A DNA stretch of 64,000 bases from Bacteroidales bacterium (GTDB lineage: Bacteria > Bacteroidota > Bacteroidia > Bacteroidales > Bacteroidaceae): assembly GCA_015060865.1 (NCBI GenBank), contig SUXS01000011.1, positions 1-64,000 of the forward strand. Reading direction: 5' to 3'. Under the pieces are notes generated by a model that did no database searches, had not been told where the DNA came from, and was given only the letters and a program-made list of their open reading frames with translations. Within the stretch, counting starts at the first letter, position 1; the number at the start of each line of letters is the position of its first letter. The position numbers and the translations under genes are program-made. Below are positions 17,310 to 26,649 of the stretch, in pieces.

Positions 17310-19856
17310 ATGATTTATCCGAACAATTTCGAGCAGAAGATTGGTTTCGACCAGATACGGCACATACTGAGAGAGCGATGCCTGAGCACCTTGGGAAAAG
17401 ACAAGGTGGAAGAGATGCATTTCTCGCATACCTTCGATGACGTGTGCCGCAAACTGGACGAGGTGGAGGAATTTGTACGTATCATCCAAGAGGAGGACAC
17501 ATTTCCTAACCAATACTTTTTCGACGTTCGCCCGGCACTGCATCGCGCCAGCATTGTGGGCATGTATATGGACGAGGGAGAACTTTTCGACCTTCGCCGC
17601 TCGCTCGACACGATAAATCACATTGTACGTTTCTTCTACAGAAACGAGGAGGAGCCAAGCAAGTACCCCAACTTAGAGGCTCTGGCTACAGAAGTGCAGT
17701 CCTTTCCAACCCTCACCCGACGCATCGACGGCATCATCAACAAGTTCGGAAAAATCAAGGACAATGCTTCGCCCGCACTGGCCAATATACGCCGTGAACT
17801 GGCAGCTACTACGGGTAGCATATCGCGCACACTCAACTCGATACTGCGCTCGGCACAAGCCGAAGGTATCGTGGACAAAGACGTGAACCCTACCGTGCGC
17901 GATGGACGATTGGTAATCCCCGTAGTACCGGCACTGAAACGCCGCATCAAAGGTATCGTACACGATGAGTCGGCCACCGGAAAGACAGTTTTCATTGAGC
18001 CTGCCGAAGTAGTGGAAGCCAACAACCGCATTCGCGAGTTGGAGGGCGAAGAGCGCCGCGAGGTGATACGCATCCTCACAGAGTTTACCGAGGAGGTGCG
18101 CCCACAGATTCCCGAGATTCTGGAGTCATATTCCTTCCTTGCCGAGATTGATTTCATCCGCGCTAAAGCACTCACTGCTATCGCTATGGATGCCATCAAA
18201 CCTCAGATGCACGAATATCCCCACATCGACTGGGTAGAGGCCGAGCACCCCTTGCTGCGCATCACGCTGGCCAAGCATCACAAGAAGGTAGTGCCGCTGG
18301 ATGTCAAGCTGAGCCGCGAGCAGCGCATACTCATCATATCGGGTCCGAATGCCGGAGGTAAATCGGTGTGTCTGAAGACCGTGGGCCTACTGCAATACAT
18401 GCTGCAATGCGGCATGCACATTCCCTTGAAGAGGGCAAGTGTAGCCGGTATCTTCAACAGCATATTCATTGATATCGGCGATGAGCAGAGCATCGAAGAC
18501 GACCTCAGCACCTACAGCAGTCACCTGCTGAACATGAAGAATATGATGCGCGAGGCGGGTGGACGCAGCCTCATCCTCATCGATGAGTTTGGCAGCGGCA
18601 CCGAGCCCCTCATCGGAGGCGCCATTGCCGAGGCGGTATTGCGCCGCTTCAACGACAAGCGTGCCTACGGTGTCATCACCACCCACTACTCAAACCTGAA
18701 GCAGTTTGCCGACAGCCACAAAGGCGTGGTCAACGGCGCCATGCTCTACGACCGCCACTTGATGCAAGCACTCTACCAACTACAGATCGGTAATCCGGGC
18801 AGCTCCTTTGCCGTGGAGATAGCCCGCAAGATAGGACTCCCCGAGGAGGTTATCGCCGATGCTTCAGAGATTGTGGGAAGCGAGTACATACAGTCGGACA
18901 AGTACCTGCAAGATATCGTGCGCGACAAGCGCTACTGGGAAACCAAACGACAGAACATACGCCAGAAGGAAAAGCAACTGGAGACACTCATCGCCCAGTA
19001 CGAGGGCGAGATGGAAGAACTGAAGAAATCGCGCAAGAGTGTCATCCGCGAAGCCAAGGAAGAGATGCAACAGCTGCTGCAAGAGTCGAACGCCCGCATC
19101 GAGAACACCATACGCACCATCAAGGAGGCACAAGCCGAGAAGGAGCAGACCCGCCAAGCACGCCAAGAGTTGGCCGAATGGCGCGACACCGTGACTGACA
19201 ATACGGCCGACGAATACGAAGCACGCATACAGCGCAAGATGGAGCAGCTGCGTGCACGGCAGGAGCGTAAGAAATTGAAAATTCAAAATTCAAAATTGAA
19301 AGTTGGCTCCGCTACGAGTACCCAACAAACAAGCACGCCGGATAGTAATAATTCTCAATTTTCAATTTCCAATTTTCAATTTGAGGCAGGTTCTCTCGTC
19401 CGCATCAAGGGCCAGCAGACCATCGGCACCATCGAACAGATTAACGGAAAGAATGCCACGGTAACCTTCGGCATGATGCGCACCGTGACCAAGCTCTCCA
19501 AGCTGGAGTCTGCCACACAGGAGGCTGCACGCCAGCAGGAAGCCGAGCGCCCACGTGCCTATACCTACCTGAGCAAGGAGACACAGGAGGACATCTCGCA
19601 ACGCCGCCTGCAGTTCAAGCAGGACATCGACGTGCGTGGCATGCGTGGCGAGGAAGCCCTACAGGCCGTCACCTATTATATAGACGATGCCGTACTGCTC
19701 AGTATGCCTCGTGTACGCATACTGCACGGGACAGGCAACGGTATCCTGCGCACCCTCATACGCCAGTATCTACAAGCCAATCCCGCCGTAGCAAGCTGTC
19801 GCGACGAACATGTACAGTTTGGCGGAGCAGGCATCACGGTTGTGGAGCTGAATTAG
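17310..19856 (+). CDS. mutS2: Endonuclease MutS2
   Basis: An 848-residue MutS2 protein, an ATPase with nuclease activity that acts on branched DNA or colliding ribosomes depending on species. Visible parts: an N-terminal MutS core, Walker A GPNAGGKS (about residues 345-352), Walker B LILIDEFGSGTEP, a long coiled coil (about 520-660), a KOW-like strand (SLVRIKGQQTIGTI) and a C-terminal Smr domain (DVRGMRGEEA, HGTGNGILR). Between coiled coil and KOW (about residues 654-691), a Gln/Asn/Ser-rich stretch is encoded by an inverted repeat array (19272-19384) that stays in frame. The gene has its own promoter. Confidence 0.95.
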   Translation: MIYPNNFEQKIGFDQIRHILRERCLSTLGKDKVEEMHFSHTFDDVCRKLDEVEEFVRIIQEEDTFPNQYFFDVRPALHRASIVGMYMDEGELFDLRRSLDTINHIVRFFYRNEEEPSKYPNLEALATEVQSFPTLTRRIDGIINKFGKIKDNASPALANIRRELAATTGSISRTLNSILRSAQAEGIVDKDVNPTVRDGRLVIPVVPALKRRIKGIVHDESATGKTVFIEPAEVVEANNRIRELEGEERREVIRILTEFTEEVRPQIPEILESYSFLAEIDFIRAKALTAIAMDAIKPQMHEYPHIDWVEAEHPLLRITLAKHHKKVVPLDVKLSREQRILIISGPNAGGKSVCLKTVGLLQYMLQCGMHIPLKRASVAGIFNSIFIDIGDEQSIEDDLSTYSSHLLNMKNMMREAGGRSLILIDEFGSGTEPLIGGAIAEAVLRRFNDKRAYGVITTHYSNLKQFADSHKGVVNGAMLYDRHLMQALYQLQIGNPGSSFAVEIARKIGLPEEVIADASEIVGSEYIQSDKYLQDIVRDKRYWETKRQNIRQKEKQLETLIAQYEGEMEELKKSRKSVIREAKEEMQQLLQESNARIENTIRTIKEAQAEKEQTRQARQELAEWRDTVTDNTADEYEARIQRKMEQLRARQERKKLKIQNSKLKVGSATSTQQTSTPDSNNSQFSISNFQFEAGSLVRIKGQQTIGTIEQINGKNATVTFGMMRTVTKLSKLESATQEAARQQEAERPRAYTYLSKETQEDISQRRLQFKQDIDVRGMRGEEALQAVTYYIDDAVLLSMPRVRILHGTGNGILRTLIRQYLQANPAVASCRDEHVQFGGAGITVVELN
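19272..19384. repeat. In-frame inverted repeat array in mutS2
   Basis: The left arm (19272-19303) repeats the word AAATTCAAAATTGA. The right arm (19352-19384) carries its complement, TCAATTTTCAATTTCCAA. The centre is a non-repeated 48-nt piece. The insert leaves the mutS2 frame open. Confidence 0.85.
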
Positions 19857-19894
19857 TTTAGAGTAAAACCGTAAATTATAAAATCGCAAATAAC

Positions 19895-20518
19895 ATGATG
19901 AACATCACTTTCGTCGACATCCTTGAATTTGTAGGCACCTTCGCTTTCGCCATCAGTGGTATACGTTTGGCTTCAGCCAAGCAGTTCGACCTCTTCGGAG
20001 CTTTTGTCGTTGGCCTTGTCACCGCCATTGGTGGTGGTACCATCCGTGACCTCCTGCTTGATGTCACTCCCTTTTGGATGAACAATCCCATCTATCTTGT
20101 CATCACCGCATTGGCCCTTTTATGGGTAATGGCATTCAGTAAGTATCTGGTGCACATGAACAACACCTTCTTTTTCTTCGACGCCATCGGCCTTGCCCTA
20201 TTCGCTGTCGTAGGTATACAGAAGACGCTTGATGCAGGCTTCCCTCTCTGGGTAGCTACCATCATGGGTACGATGACCGGTGCTGCAGGCGGTGTGCTGC
20301 GCGACGTATTCATCAACGAGATACCGCTTATTTTCCGAAAGGATATCTATGCCATGGCCTGCGTGATGGGTGGAGTTGCCTATGCCATATGCGGATGGAT
20401 AGGTGCCGACAATATCGTTACGCAGATTGTCTGCGGCATCAGTGTATTTCTCACCCGCATCCTGGCTGTTAAATATCACATCAGTCTACCCACGCTCCGA
20501 GGTGAGGAGCATTCTTAG
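19895..20518 (+). CDS. TRIC-type (UPF0126) cation channel protein
   Basis: A 207-residue membrane protein of the bacterial trimeric intracellular cation channel (YicG/UPF0126) family. It has about seven hydrophobic helices arranged as two similar halves, each with the family's Gly-rich signature: AIGGGTIRDLLL in the first and GAAGGVLRDVFI in the second. Family members form potassium or amino-acid-linked channels; the substrate here is unknown. The start could be 19895 or 19898. It lies 38 nt downstream of mutS2 and is probably in its transcript. Confidence 0.9.
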   Translation: MMNITFVDILEFVGTFAFAISGIRLASAKQFDLFGAFVVGLVTAIGGGTIRDLLLDVTPFWMNNPIYLVITALALLWVMAFSKYLVHMNNTFFFFDAIGLALFAVVGIQKTLDAGFPLWVATIMGTMTGAAGGVLRDVFINEIPLIFRKDIYAMACVMGGVAYAICGWIGADNIVTQIVCGISVFLTRILAVKYHISLPTLRGEEHS

Positions 20519-20549
20519 GGAAACTAACTCTTAGACCGACAGCTGGCTA

Positions 20550-20945
20550 TTAGCTAACGTTGACCAGTTCTATTTCAAATATCAGGGTTGAATGTTTGGG
20601 GATGTCTATCATGTTCATGCTTCCATATCCTACTTCTGCGGGCACAAATATACGCCACTTGTCACCCATGCACATTTGAGTTAGGGCAATCTGCCATCCG
20701 ACGATGAGGTCGGCTAAACGGAAGGCATCAGGATATCCTTGGGCGGTGTTGTCATCAAAAACATTACCATTGATGAGCATTCCTTTATAATAAACCGATA
20801 CTATGCTTCGTGTGGTTGCTTTGGGACCACTGCCCGATTGGAGAATCTCATATAGTACTCCCTGTGCGGTCTTGTGTACCCCTTCTTCTGCGGCTTTTCT
20901 TTTTAGGAACTCGATGTTTTGTTCCTTGTAATTCCCTTTTGACAT
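20550..20945 (-). CDS. FKBP-type peptidyl-prolyl isomerase
   Basis: A 131-residue FKBP-fold prolyl isomerase. The sequence shows the usual core: VLYEILQSGSG, VSVYYKGMLINGNVFDDN, LIVGWQIALTQMCMGDKW and a C-terminal LIFEIELVNV strand. No signal peptide is seen, so it is probably cytoplasmic. The conserved Asp and Trp of the pocket are present (FDDN, GWQIAL). It is a single gene convergent with the TRIC-type gene. Confidence 0.9.
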   Translation of the reverse strand: MSKGNYKEQNIEFLKRKAAEEGVHKTAQGVLYEILQSGSGPKATTRSIVSVYYKGMLINGNVFDDNTAQGYPDAFRLADLIVGWQIALTQMCMGDKWRIFVPAEVGYGSMNMIDIPKHSTLIFEIELVNVS

Positions 20946-21111
20946 TATTGTGTTGGTTTATAGAAATTTATTATCAAGTTCCCATGGTGGATATATATGG
21001 TGAACTTCGTATATGCGAAGGCGAAGATAAATATAAATGATGAAAAAAAGAAGCATTTGGTTGCATAATCCCAAAAATGTGTGTAACTTCGCCGAGCGTA
21101 AAACAAATATC

Positions 21112-21184
21112 GCGGCAGTAGCTCAGTTGGTAGAGCATCAGCTTCCCAAGCTGAGGGTCGCGGGTTCGAGCCCCGTTTGCCGCT
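21112..21184 (+). tRNA. tRNA-Gly (CCC)
   Basis: A 73-nt cloverleaf. The acceptor GCGGCAG pairs with TTGCCGC (one G-U). The D-arm GCTCAGTTGGTAGAGC, anticodon stem TCAGC/GCTGA with loop TTCCCAA (anticodon CCC), and T-arm GCGGGTTCGAGCCCCGT are all intact. CCA is not encoded. An intrinsic terminator follows at 21208. Confidence 0.95.
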
Positions 21185-21207
21185 CTTGTTTGGACCGAGT
21201 GAGAATC

Positions 21208-21242
21208 CTGCAAGAAGCACTAGCTACTTGCAGTTTTTTTTA
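21208..21242 (+). terminator. Terminator of tRNA-Gly
   Basis: CTGCAAG (21208-21214) pairs with CTTGCAG (21227-21233), followed by nine T. Confidence 0.9.
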
Positions 21243-21315
21243 TACAGTGAACAAAGATTATGCCTTGGAAGAACTGACGGGTCTGATGAGGTTTATAGTT
21301 TTTAGGGTACTGATA

Positions 21316-21347
21316 TTTGGCACTTAGCTTGTTTTGTGCTACTTTTG
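21316..21347 (+). promoter_or_regulatory. Promoter for MORN-repeat gene
   Basis: TTTG (21316-21319), a 20-nt spacer and TACTTTTG (21340-21347) give a full Bacteroidetes promoter 34 nt before the start codon. Confidence 0.8.
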
Positions 21348-21380
21348 TGGGTCAATTTCATCAATTTCAAAATTGCAATA

Positions 21381-22544
21381 ATGATGAATGCAACAAAGAA
21401 TATACGCATAGCTGCTTTTATATTTATGGTGATGACCTTAGGGGTGCCTACACCGCTAATGGCAGGGGAAACTCTTGTTGGACAATTTCTGGTTAGCAGA
21501 AAGACTAAGACAAAAACTCTTGCTGATGGATCTGTATATGTAGGAACCATGTTGCTGATGTGGCCACATGGACAAGGGAGGCAGACCCTTGCTGATGGTA
21601 GTGTTTACGAGGGTGCTTTCGTGAGAGGCAAGCGTCATGGAAAAGGAGTCATGGCTTATTTTGACGGAAGGCGATACGAAGGTGACTGGTCAGAAAATGA
21701 AGAGCACGGCAGTGGTACCTTGTATTTCCCTGATAGTAGTAGGTATGAGGGTACCTTCCATGAAGGTTTTATGCAAGGTTTTGGTTCCATGTATTATCCC
21801 AATGGAGATACTTATGTAGGCTTATGGCATGAGAATATACGTCAGGGCAAGGGGGTGTATACTTGGTGGAACAATGGCGCAAATTACAATGGTGATTGGG
21901 TGGCTGATAAGAAAGAGGGGCAAGGCAAAATGTTTTGGTCTGACGGCTCCAACTATAATGGTGAATGGGTAGCCGATGTGCGTAAAGGCGAGGGTACCTA
22001 TTGCTATGCGAATGGTGATGTATATGTAGGAGAGTGGTCTAATGATTTGCAGAATGGCAAAGGTGAATATCGCTTTGCCGGTGGCGACCTGTATGTAGGC
22101 GACTATAAGGATGGCCTTCGTCATGGGCAAGGGGAATATACCCGAATAAGCGGTAGTCGGTATGTAGGTGAATACAGTGAAGGCGATATCAATGGCAAGG
22201 GACGTCTTGAATTGTCTAGTGGTGAGGTATACGATGGGCAGTGGGTTCGCAATGTCCGTCATGGAAAAGGTGTCTGCCACTGGCCCAATGGGGATAAGTA
22301 TGATGGTGATTGGGCCAACAATCTTCCTCACGGTTTCGGTACCATGACGTTGGCTGACGGTACGATTTATGCAGGGGAATATAAAAATGGAATAAAAGAT
22401 GGTGCTATGGTGATGACCCGAAGCGATGGTAGTCGTATTGAGGGTACTTATGCTCAAGGAAAGCAGCATGGGGCATTCAAGGAATATGATGCACAAGGCA
22501 AACTGGTGCGTAGTATTCAGTATGTCAATGGCCTGATGCGTTAA
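21381..22544 (+). CDS. Secreted MORN-repeat protein
   Basis: A 387-residue protein with an N-terminal signal peptide (hydrophobic stretch ending near PLMAG) and then about 14 tandem MORN repeats of 23 residues (pattern YxGxWxxGxxHGxGxxxxxDG). MORN repeats form elongated beta-structures that bind lipids or other proteins in eukaryotes; in bacteria their role is mostly unknown. The start could be 21381 or 21384; the frame opens earlier at 21336, but that lies over the promoter. It precedes the inositol-phosphatase-family gene by 75 nt. Confidence 0.9.
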   Translation: MMNATKNIRIAAFIFMVMTLGVPTPLMAGETLVGQFLVSRKTKTKTLADGSVYVGTMLLMWPHGQGRQTLADGSVYEGAFVRGKRHGKGVMAYFDGRRYEGDWSENEEHGSGTLYFPDSSRYEGTFHEGFMQGFGSMYYPNGDTYVGLWHENIRQGKGVYTWWNNGANYNGDWVADKKEGQGKMFWSDGSNYNGEWVADVRKGEGTYCYANGDVYVGEWSNDLQNGKGEYRFAGGDLYVGDYKDGLRHGQGEYTRISGSRYVGEYSEGDINGKGRLELSSGEVYDGQWVRNVRHGKGVCHWPNGDKYDGDWANNLPHGFGTMTLADGTIYAGEYKNGIKDGAMVMTRSDGSRIEGTYAQGKQHGAFKEYDAQGKLVRSIQYVNGLMR

Positions 22545-22619
22545 CGGATTGGCTTGGACTATCAGCCCCTTACTAAATGGCCTTTGCTTATTATTCTTTT
22601 TTTGATAGGAAAGATAATT

Positions 22620-23435
22620 ATGATAGATTTAGAAGGATTAACCTCTCAAGTTATAGATGTCGCCATCAGTGCAGGGCGCTTCCTCAAGGAACAGCGAGCC
22701 GCATTTGATAGAACTGCCGTACAGGAAAAGGGACCTCACGACTACGTGTCGTATGTAGACAGGATGTCTGAGCAGCGTTTGGTGTCTCAGCTTGGCGCCT
22801 TGCTTCCCGAGGCTGGCTTCATCACCGAGGAGAAAACCACTCGTCAGTGTGATGAGGAAGAATACTGCTGGGTTGTAGACCCTCTTGATGGCACTACCAA
22901 CTTCATTCACGATATGGCTCCCTACTGTGTCAGCATTGCTTTGCGCAACCGTGAAGAGATTCTCTTGGGAGTCGTCTATGAAGTATGCCGTGCAGAATGC
23001 TTCTCGGCCTACAAGGGGGGGGGAGCCTTTCTCAATGGACAGCCCATCCATGTCAGTGCTATTGCCAGCATGGATCAGGCGCAGATTCTTCTCGGTTTTC
23101 CCTACGACAGTGCCCGTTTCCGTCCTATTATCCTTGGCGCAATATCGCAGATGTATGGTGCCGTAGGGGCCGAGCGCTTACTTGGCTCTGCAGCTGTTGA
23201 ACTTTGCTATGTAGCTGCTGGACGTGCCGAGGGACGCATCGAAGGGCTCTTGGGACCCTGGGATGTAGCCGCAGGCACTCTCATCCTTTCCGAAGCGGGT
23301 GGTGTGACTACAGATTTTCATGGTGGTGACACATATCTCACCGGTCGTGAAGTTCTCGCCTCGAACGGACATATCCACGAGCCGCTGATGCAGATTGTCG
23401 GTAGAGCGATTGAGGGGGATATTAGTAGAAGTTAA
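22620..23435 (+). CDS. Inositol monophosphatase family protein
   Basis: A 271-residue Mg-dependent phosphatase of the inositol monophosphatase/CysQ/SuhB superfamily. Both signatures are present: DPLDGTTNF (metal binding) and WDVAAGTLILSEAGG near the C-terminus, plus ITEEKT with the conserved Glu. The substrate could be inositol phosphate, another sugar phosphate or PAP. The frame opens at 22554, but 22620 (MIDLEGLTSQV) matches the family start. Its stop codon overlaps that of the convergent ACT gene by 4 nt. Confidence 0.9.
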   Translation: MIDLEGLTSQVIDVAISAGRFLKEQRAAFDRTAVQEKGPHDYVSYVDRMSEQRLVSQLGALLPEAGFITEEKTTRQCDEEEYCWVVDPLDGTTNFIHDMAPYCVSIALRNREEILLGVVYEVCRAECFSAYKGGGAFLNGQPIHVSAIASMDQAQILLGFPYDSARFRPIILGAISQMYGAVGAERLLGSAAVELCYVAAGRAEGRIEGLLGPWDVAAGTLILSEAGGVTTDFHGGDTYLTGREVLASNGHIHEPLMQIVGRAIEGDISRS

Positions 23436-23842
23436 ATCCTGTTATGGATGTTGCAGTCGCACTCCTTAAGCACCTGGATGCAATGGTCGATGTCGTTGGG
23501 GCGGATGATGACATTGGCTTGGTCGCCCTCGGCAAAGGCATACATGTATTCGATGAAGATGTGCTGCTCGGCCAGGTGGTCGAGGATGTGGGATAGCGAG
23601 CCGGCTACGTTGGGGCAGGTAATCCATACCACATCGGTCAGCATCACGGCAAAATTGGCTTCGCGCAGTACCTCTACGGCTTTGTCGACCTCCGAAACGA
23701 TAAGGCGGAGTATGCCGAAATCTGTGGTCTCGGCCATGCTGAAGGCGTGCATGTTGATGCCGTGCTGGCCCAATATCTTGGTCACTTCGTTGATTCTTCC
23801 TGTCTTGTTCTCGAGGAAGATGGATAATTGCTTGATGGTCAT
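23432..23842 (-). CDS. ACT-domain amino-acid-binding protein
   Basis: A 136-residue protein made of two ACT-type modules (about residues 4-68 and 70-136; for example IFLENKTGRINEVTKIL and DHLAEQHIFIEYMYAF), with no catalytic domain. ACT domains bind amino acids and regulate linked enzymes. It is last in the minus-strand operon with iorA, iorB, an aminotransferase and paaK, so it probably senses aromatic amino acids for that pathway (inference). The stop overlaps that of the inositol-phosphatase-family gene by 4 nt. Confidence 0.88.
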   Translation of the reverse strand: MTIKQLSIFLENKTGRINEVTKILGQHGINMHAFSMAETTDFGILRLIVSEVDKAVEVLREANFAVMLTDVVWITCPNVAGSLSHILDHLAEQHIFIEYMYAFAEGDQANVIIRPNDIDHCIQVLKECDCNIHNRI

Positions 23843-23852
23843 AATCTGATTT

Positions 23853-23930
23853 GAGTTGTGAGTTATGAGTTATGAGTTATGAGTGATGCTGAGCTGTCTG
23901 TTTGATTGGAGCTCAGTGCTCATGACTCGC
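23853..23930. repeat. Degenerate tandem/inverted repeat array
   Basis: Tandem heptamers around GAGTTATGAGTTATGAG (23855-23893) are followed, after a short centre, by an inverted partner GCTCAGTGCTCATGACTC. It lies in the gap between paaK and the ACT gene. Confidence 0.75.
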
Positions 23931-23937
23931 CGCTCCA

Positions 23938-25239
23938 TTATACTAATTTTCTCTTGTCTATCACATGTTTGCCCTTGCCTTGGCTGCGCTCGATGCTGCC
24001 CGGCTCCATGAGTTTTACGTCGGCACTGATGGAGAGCACGCTCTTGAGCTTGTCGGCGAGGGTCTTCTTCATGTTTAACATGCGGCCAATGTCGTCGCCG
24101 AAGAAGTCGCGGCGTACCTCTACTTGCACTTGCAGGGTGTCGAGGTTGTTCACGCGGTCGACGACTAACATGTATTGGGGCTCGAACTCGGGCATCTCGA
24201 GTATGACGCTCTCGACTTGTGAGGGGAATACGTTGATGCCTCGGATGATGAGCATGTCGTCGCTGCGTCCGATGATGCGTCCCATGCGTACAGAGGTGCG
24301 TCCGCAGGCACACTGTCCATCGTACAGGGTGCAGAGGTCCTTGGTGCGGTAGCGGAGCAGGGGCATGCCCTCTTTGGTGAGGGTGGTGAATACCAGCTCA
24401 CCTTGCTGGCCGTGGGGAAGCTGCACGAGGGTCTCGGGATGGATAATCTCGGGGTAGAAGTGGTCTTCGTTGATGTGTGATCCGTCCTGTACCTCACATT
24501 CATAGGAGACTCCGGGCCCCATGATTTCGCTGAGTCCGTAGAGGTTGAAACCCTTCAGGCCGAGGCGCTCCTCAATCTCCTTGCGCATGTTCTCTGTCCA
24601 TGGCTCGGCTCCGAAGGCACCTACTCGCAGGCTGATGTCGTCCTTGGTTAGTCCCATCTTTTCGAGGGTCTCGGCCAGATAGAGTGCGTAGGAGGGTGTA
24701 CAGGCAATGCCTGTGATGTGAAGGTCGCGGATGAGGCGAATATGCTTCTCGGTATTACCGGTTGAGGTGGGGATGACGGTGGCTCCGAGGTTCTCTACGC
24801 CATAGTGTGCTCCCAGTCCGCCGGTGAAGAGTCCGTAGCCGTAGCTCACGGAGAAGGTGTCGTCGCGTGTGATGCCGTAGGCTGTCAGGGCACGTGCCAT
24901 CACTTCGGACCATACGGCAAGGTCCTTGCGGGTGTAGCCCACGATGGTGGGGTTGCCGGTGGTTCCCGATGAAGCATGCACGCGTACAATCTCAGAGGGT
25001 GGGGCGGCCTGCAAGCCGTAGGGATAGTTGTCGCGAAGGTCTTGCTTGGTGGTGAAGGGCAGCTTCACGATGTCGTCGATGCTGTGTATGTCCTCGGGAG
25101 ATAGGCCCATCGCCTGCATCTTGTTGCGATAGAAGGGGACGTTGTGGTACACGTAGGTGACCAATTTCTGTAGCCGCTTGCTCTGCAGCGCGTGCATCTC
25201 GTCGCGGCTCATACACTCTTTGTAGGGATTCCAAATCAT
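23938..25239 (-). CDS. paaK: Phenylacetate-CoA ligase family
   Basis: A 433-residue adenylate-forming arylacetate-CoA ligase. Typical elements are the P-loop-like HASSGTTGNPT, the YGLSEIMGPG segment and the LRYRTKDL motif. In aerobes PaaK activates phenylacetate. Next to iorAB and an aminotransferase it probably works with arylacetyl-CoA made from arylpyruvate, either conserving energy by releasing arylacetate or re-activating it (inference). The frame is open far upstream, over the aminotransferase gene; the start at 25239 (MIWNPYKEC) is the family start and lies 23 nt after the aminotransferase stop. Confidence 0.9.
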   Translation of the reverse strand: MIWNPYKECMSRDEMHALQSKRLQKLVTYVYHNVPFYRNKMQAMGLSPEDIHSIDDIVKLPFTTKQDLRDNYPYGLQAAPPSEIVRVHASSGTTGNPTIVGYTRKDLAVWSEVMARALTAYGITRDDTFSVSYGYGLFTGGLGAHYGVENLGATVIPTSTGNTEKHIRLIRDLHITGIACTPSYALYLAETLEKMGLTKDDISLRVGAFGAEPWTENMRKEIEERLGLKGFNLYGLSEIMGPGVSYECEVQDGSHINEDHFYPEIIHPETLVQLPHGQQGELVFTTLTKEGMPLLRYRTKDLCTLYDGQCACGRTSVRMGRIIGRSDDMLIIRGINVFPSQVESVILEMPEFEPQYMLVVDRVNNLDTLQVQVEVRRDFFGDDIGRMLNMKKTLADKLKSVLSISADVKLMEPGSIERSQGKGKHVIDKRKLV

Positions 25240-25262
25240 GGGGAATATCGTTTTTGTCGTTA

Positions 25263-26576
25263 TTATAGTATAGGATGGTCTTCGTGGAAGGCTCTCATGC
25301 GCTCTTCCATGATGGGGTAGAGGTCGTCTCTCATGCGTGAGGTGCAGGCTCTCACTCCCTGCTGCTCGCTTCCGGTGGTAGAGAGCGATATGCTGCTGAC
25401 TCCATAGTATAGGAGCTCTTTCAGCAGTTCGCCGCTGCTCATGTTGCCATATCCGATGGTGAAGAAGAAGCCGTCGCCCACGGCTTGGGTCACGTCGTAG
25501 TCGTAGACGATATGGAAGCCATTGTCGGTGAAGATCTTTTTCATCTTTTCTGCCCGCAGGGCATATTCTCGGGTGTCCTCCACGAAGTTGATGGTGCCCT
25601 CGGTGGAGAGTCGCAGCATCTCGGCGTAGGCGTATTGGGTGGAGGCGGTGCATCCTGAGGTTATCATATATAGGATAGATGCGATGAGTGTCTGCCCGAA
25701 CACGCCGGCATCGTGGTAGCGTTCGGCAAGAGCGGGGAAGTGGCGGTCGAACAGCTTGTCGCTGATGCATGTCAGGGCCATGCGTTGTCCGGCATAGCTG
25801 AAGATCTTTGAGGCCGACAGCATCAGGATGTAGTTGTCGGTGTATCGGGCTACGGTGGGGGCAAAGGGTGGCTCGAAGGGATGACCCATATCGTGGCGGA
25901 AGTCCATGCAGAAGTAGGCGAGGTCTTCCATGACGATGACATCGTGCTTTGTGGCCAGTTTGCCTATCGTCGCCAGTTCTTCCTCTTCGAGGCAAATCCA
26001 GGCGGGATTGTTCGGGTTGGAATAGATGATGGCTGCTATGTCTCCTTGCTGCAGCATGCTCTCCAGCTTTGCTTCCAGGGCAGCACCACGGTGGAGGTAT
26101 ATGTCAAACTCCACCCATTCGGCTCCGATGACTCTGAGCTGTGACTTCTGAATGGGGAAACCAGGGTCGATGAACAGCACCTTGTTCTTGCCTGGTGTGC
26201 GCTGGGTGCAGGCGATGAACGATCCGAACGATCCGGCTACGCTACCTACGGTAGGTACGCATGAGCGCTCTGATATGTCGATGTCGAGGAATGCCTTGAC
26301 AAAGCGTGAGGCTTCGCGCTTAAGCTCCGGTATGCCGGCTGCAGCGGGATACTGCGAACCTACGCCACGGTCGAGCGCAGCCTTCTCAGCCTCCACGCCG
26401 TAGCGATTGACCGGGAGTCCCGGAGAACCTTGGTCCATGCGGATAAAGGGGATGCCGGTTTCCCTTTCCAAGTATTGAGCTATGAGCAGTATCTCTCCGA
26501 TAGTAGCTGTCGAGAGATTGGCGATGTGGCATGCCTTGGCTGCCTGCTCTACTAATGCTTCGCTGAATATTTTCAT
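25263..26576 (-). CDS. PLP-dependent aminotransferase, class I/II
   Basis: A 437-residue fold-type-I aminotransferase. The motif YSNPNNPAW, the Asp region MEDLAYF and the PLP-lysine segment LSASKIFSYAGQR are all intact. By position between iorB and paaK it probably converts aromatic amino acids to the arylpyruvates used by the oxidoreductase (inference); aspartate- or alanine-type activity cannot be excluded. The frame opens at 26720, but 26576 (MKIFSEALVEQ) is a better start and leaves 73 nt after iorB. Confidence 0.85.
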   Translation of the reverse strand: MKIFSEALVEQAAKACHIANLSTATIGEILLIAQYLERETGIPFIRMDQGSPGLPVNRYGVEAEKAALDRGVGSQYPAAAGIPELKREASRFVKAFLDIDISERSCVPTVGSVAGSFGSFIACTQRTPGKNKVLFIDPGFPIQKSQLRVIGAEWVEFDIYLHRGAALEAKLESMLQQGDIAAIIYSNPNNPAWICLEEEELATIGKLATKHDVIVMEDLAYFCMDFRHDMGHPFEPPFAPTVARYTDNYILMLSASKIFSYAGQRMALTCISDKLFDRHFPALAERYHDAGVFGQTLIASILYMITSGCTASTQYAYAEMLRLSTEGTINFVEDTREYALRAEKMKKIFTDNGFHIVYDYDVTQAVGDGFFFTIGYGNMSSGELLKELLYYGVSSISLSTTGSEQQGVRACTSRMRDDLYPIMEERMRAFHEDHPIL

Positions 26577-26649
26577 TGTCTTTTTTCTTGTTTTCCAGGG
26601 ATATGGATAGTATATGCTAGGATAGCCTAGGTAATCCCAAATCTGTTTA

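Noticed and set aside
20945-21220. Open frame on the minus strand across the tRNA-Gly gene
   Set aside because: It is the well-known spurious frame antisense to a tRNA (GSNPRPSAWEADALPTELL type).
25240-25995. Upstream extension of the paaK frame
   Set aside because: The part beyond 25239 overlaps the aminotransferase gene and encodes Arg/His-rich nonsense.
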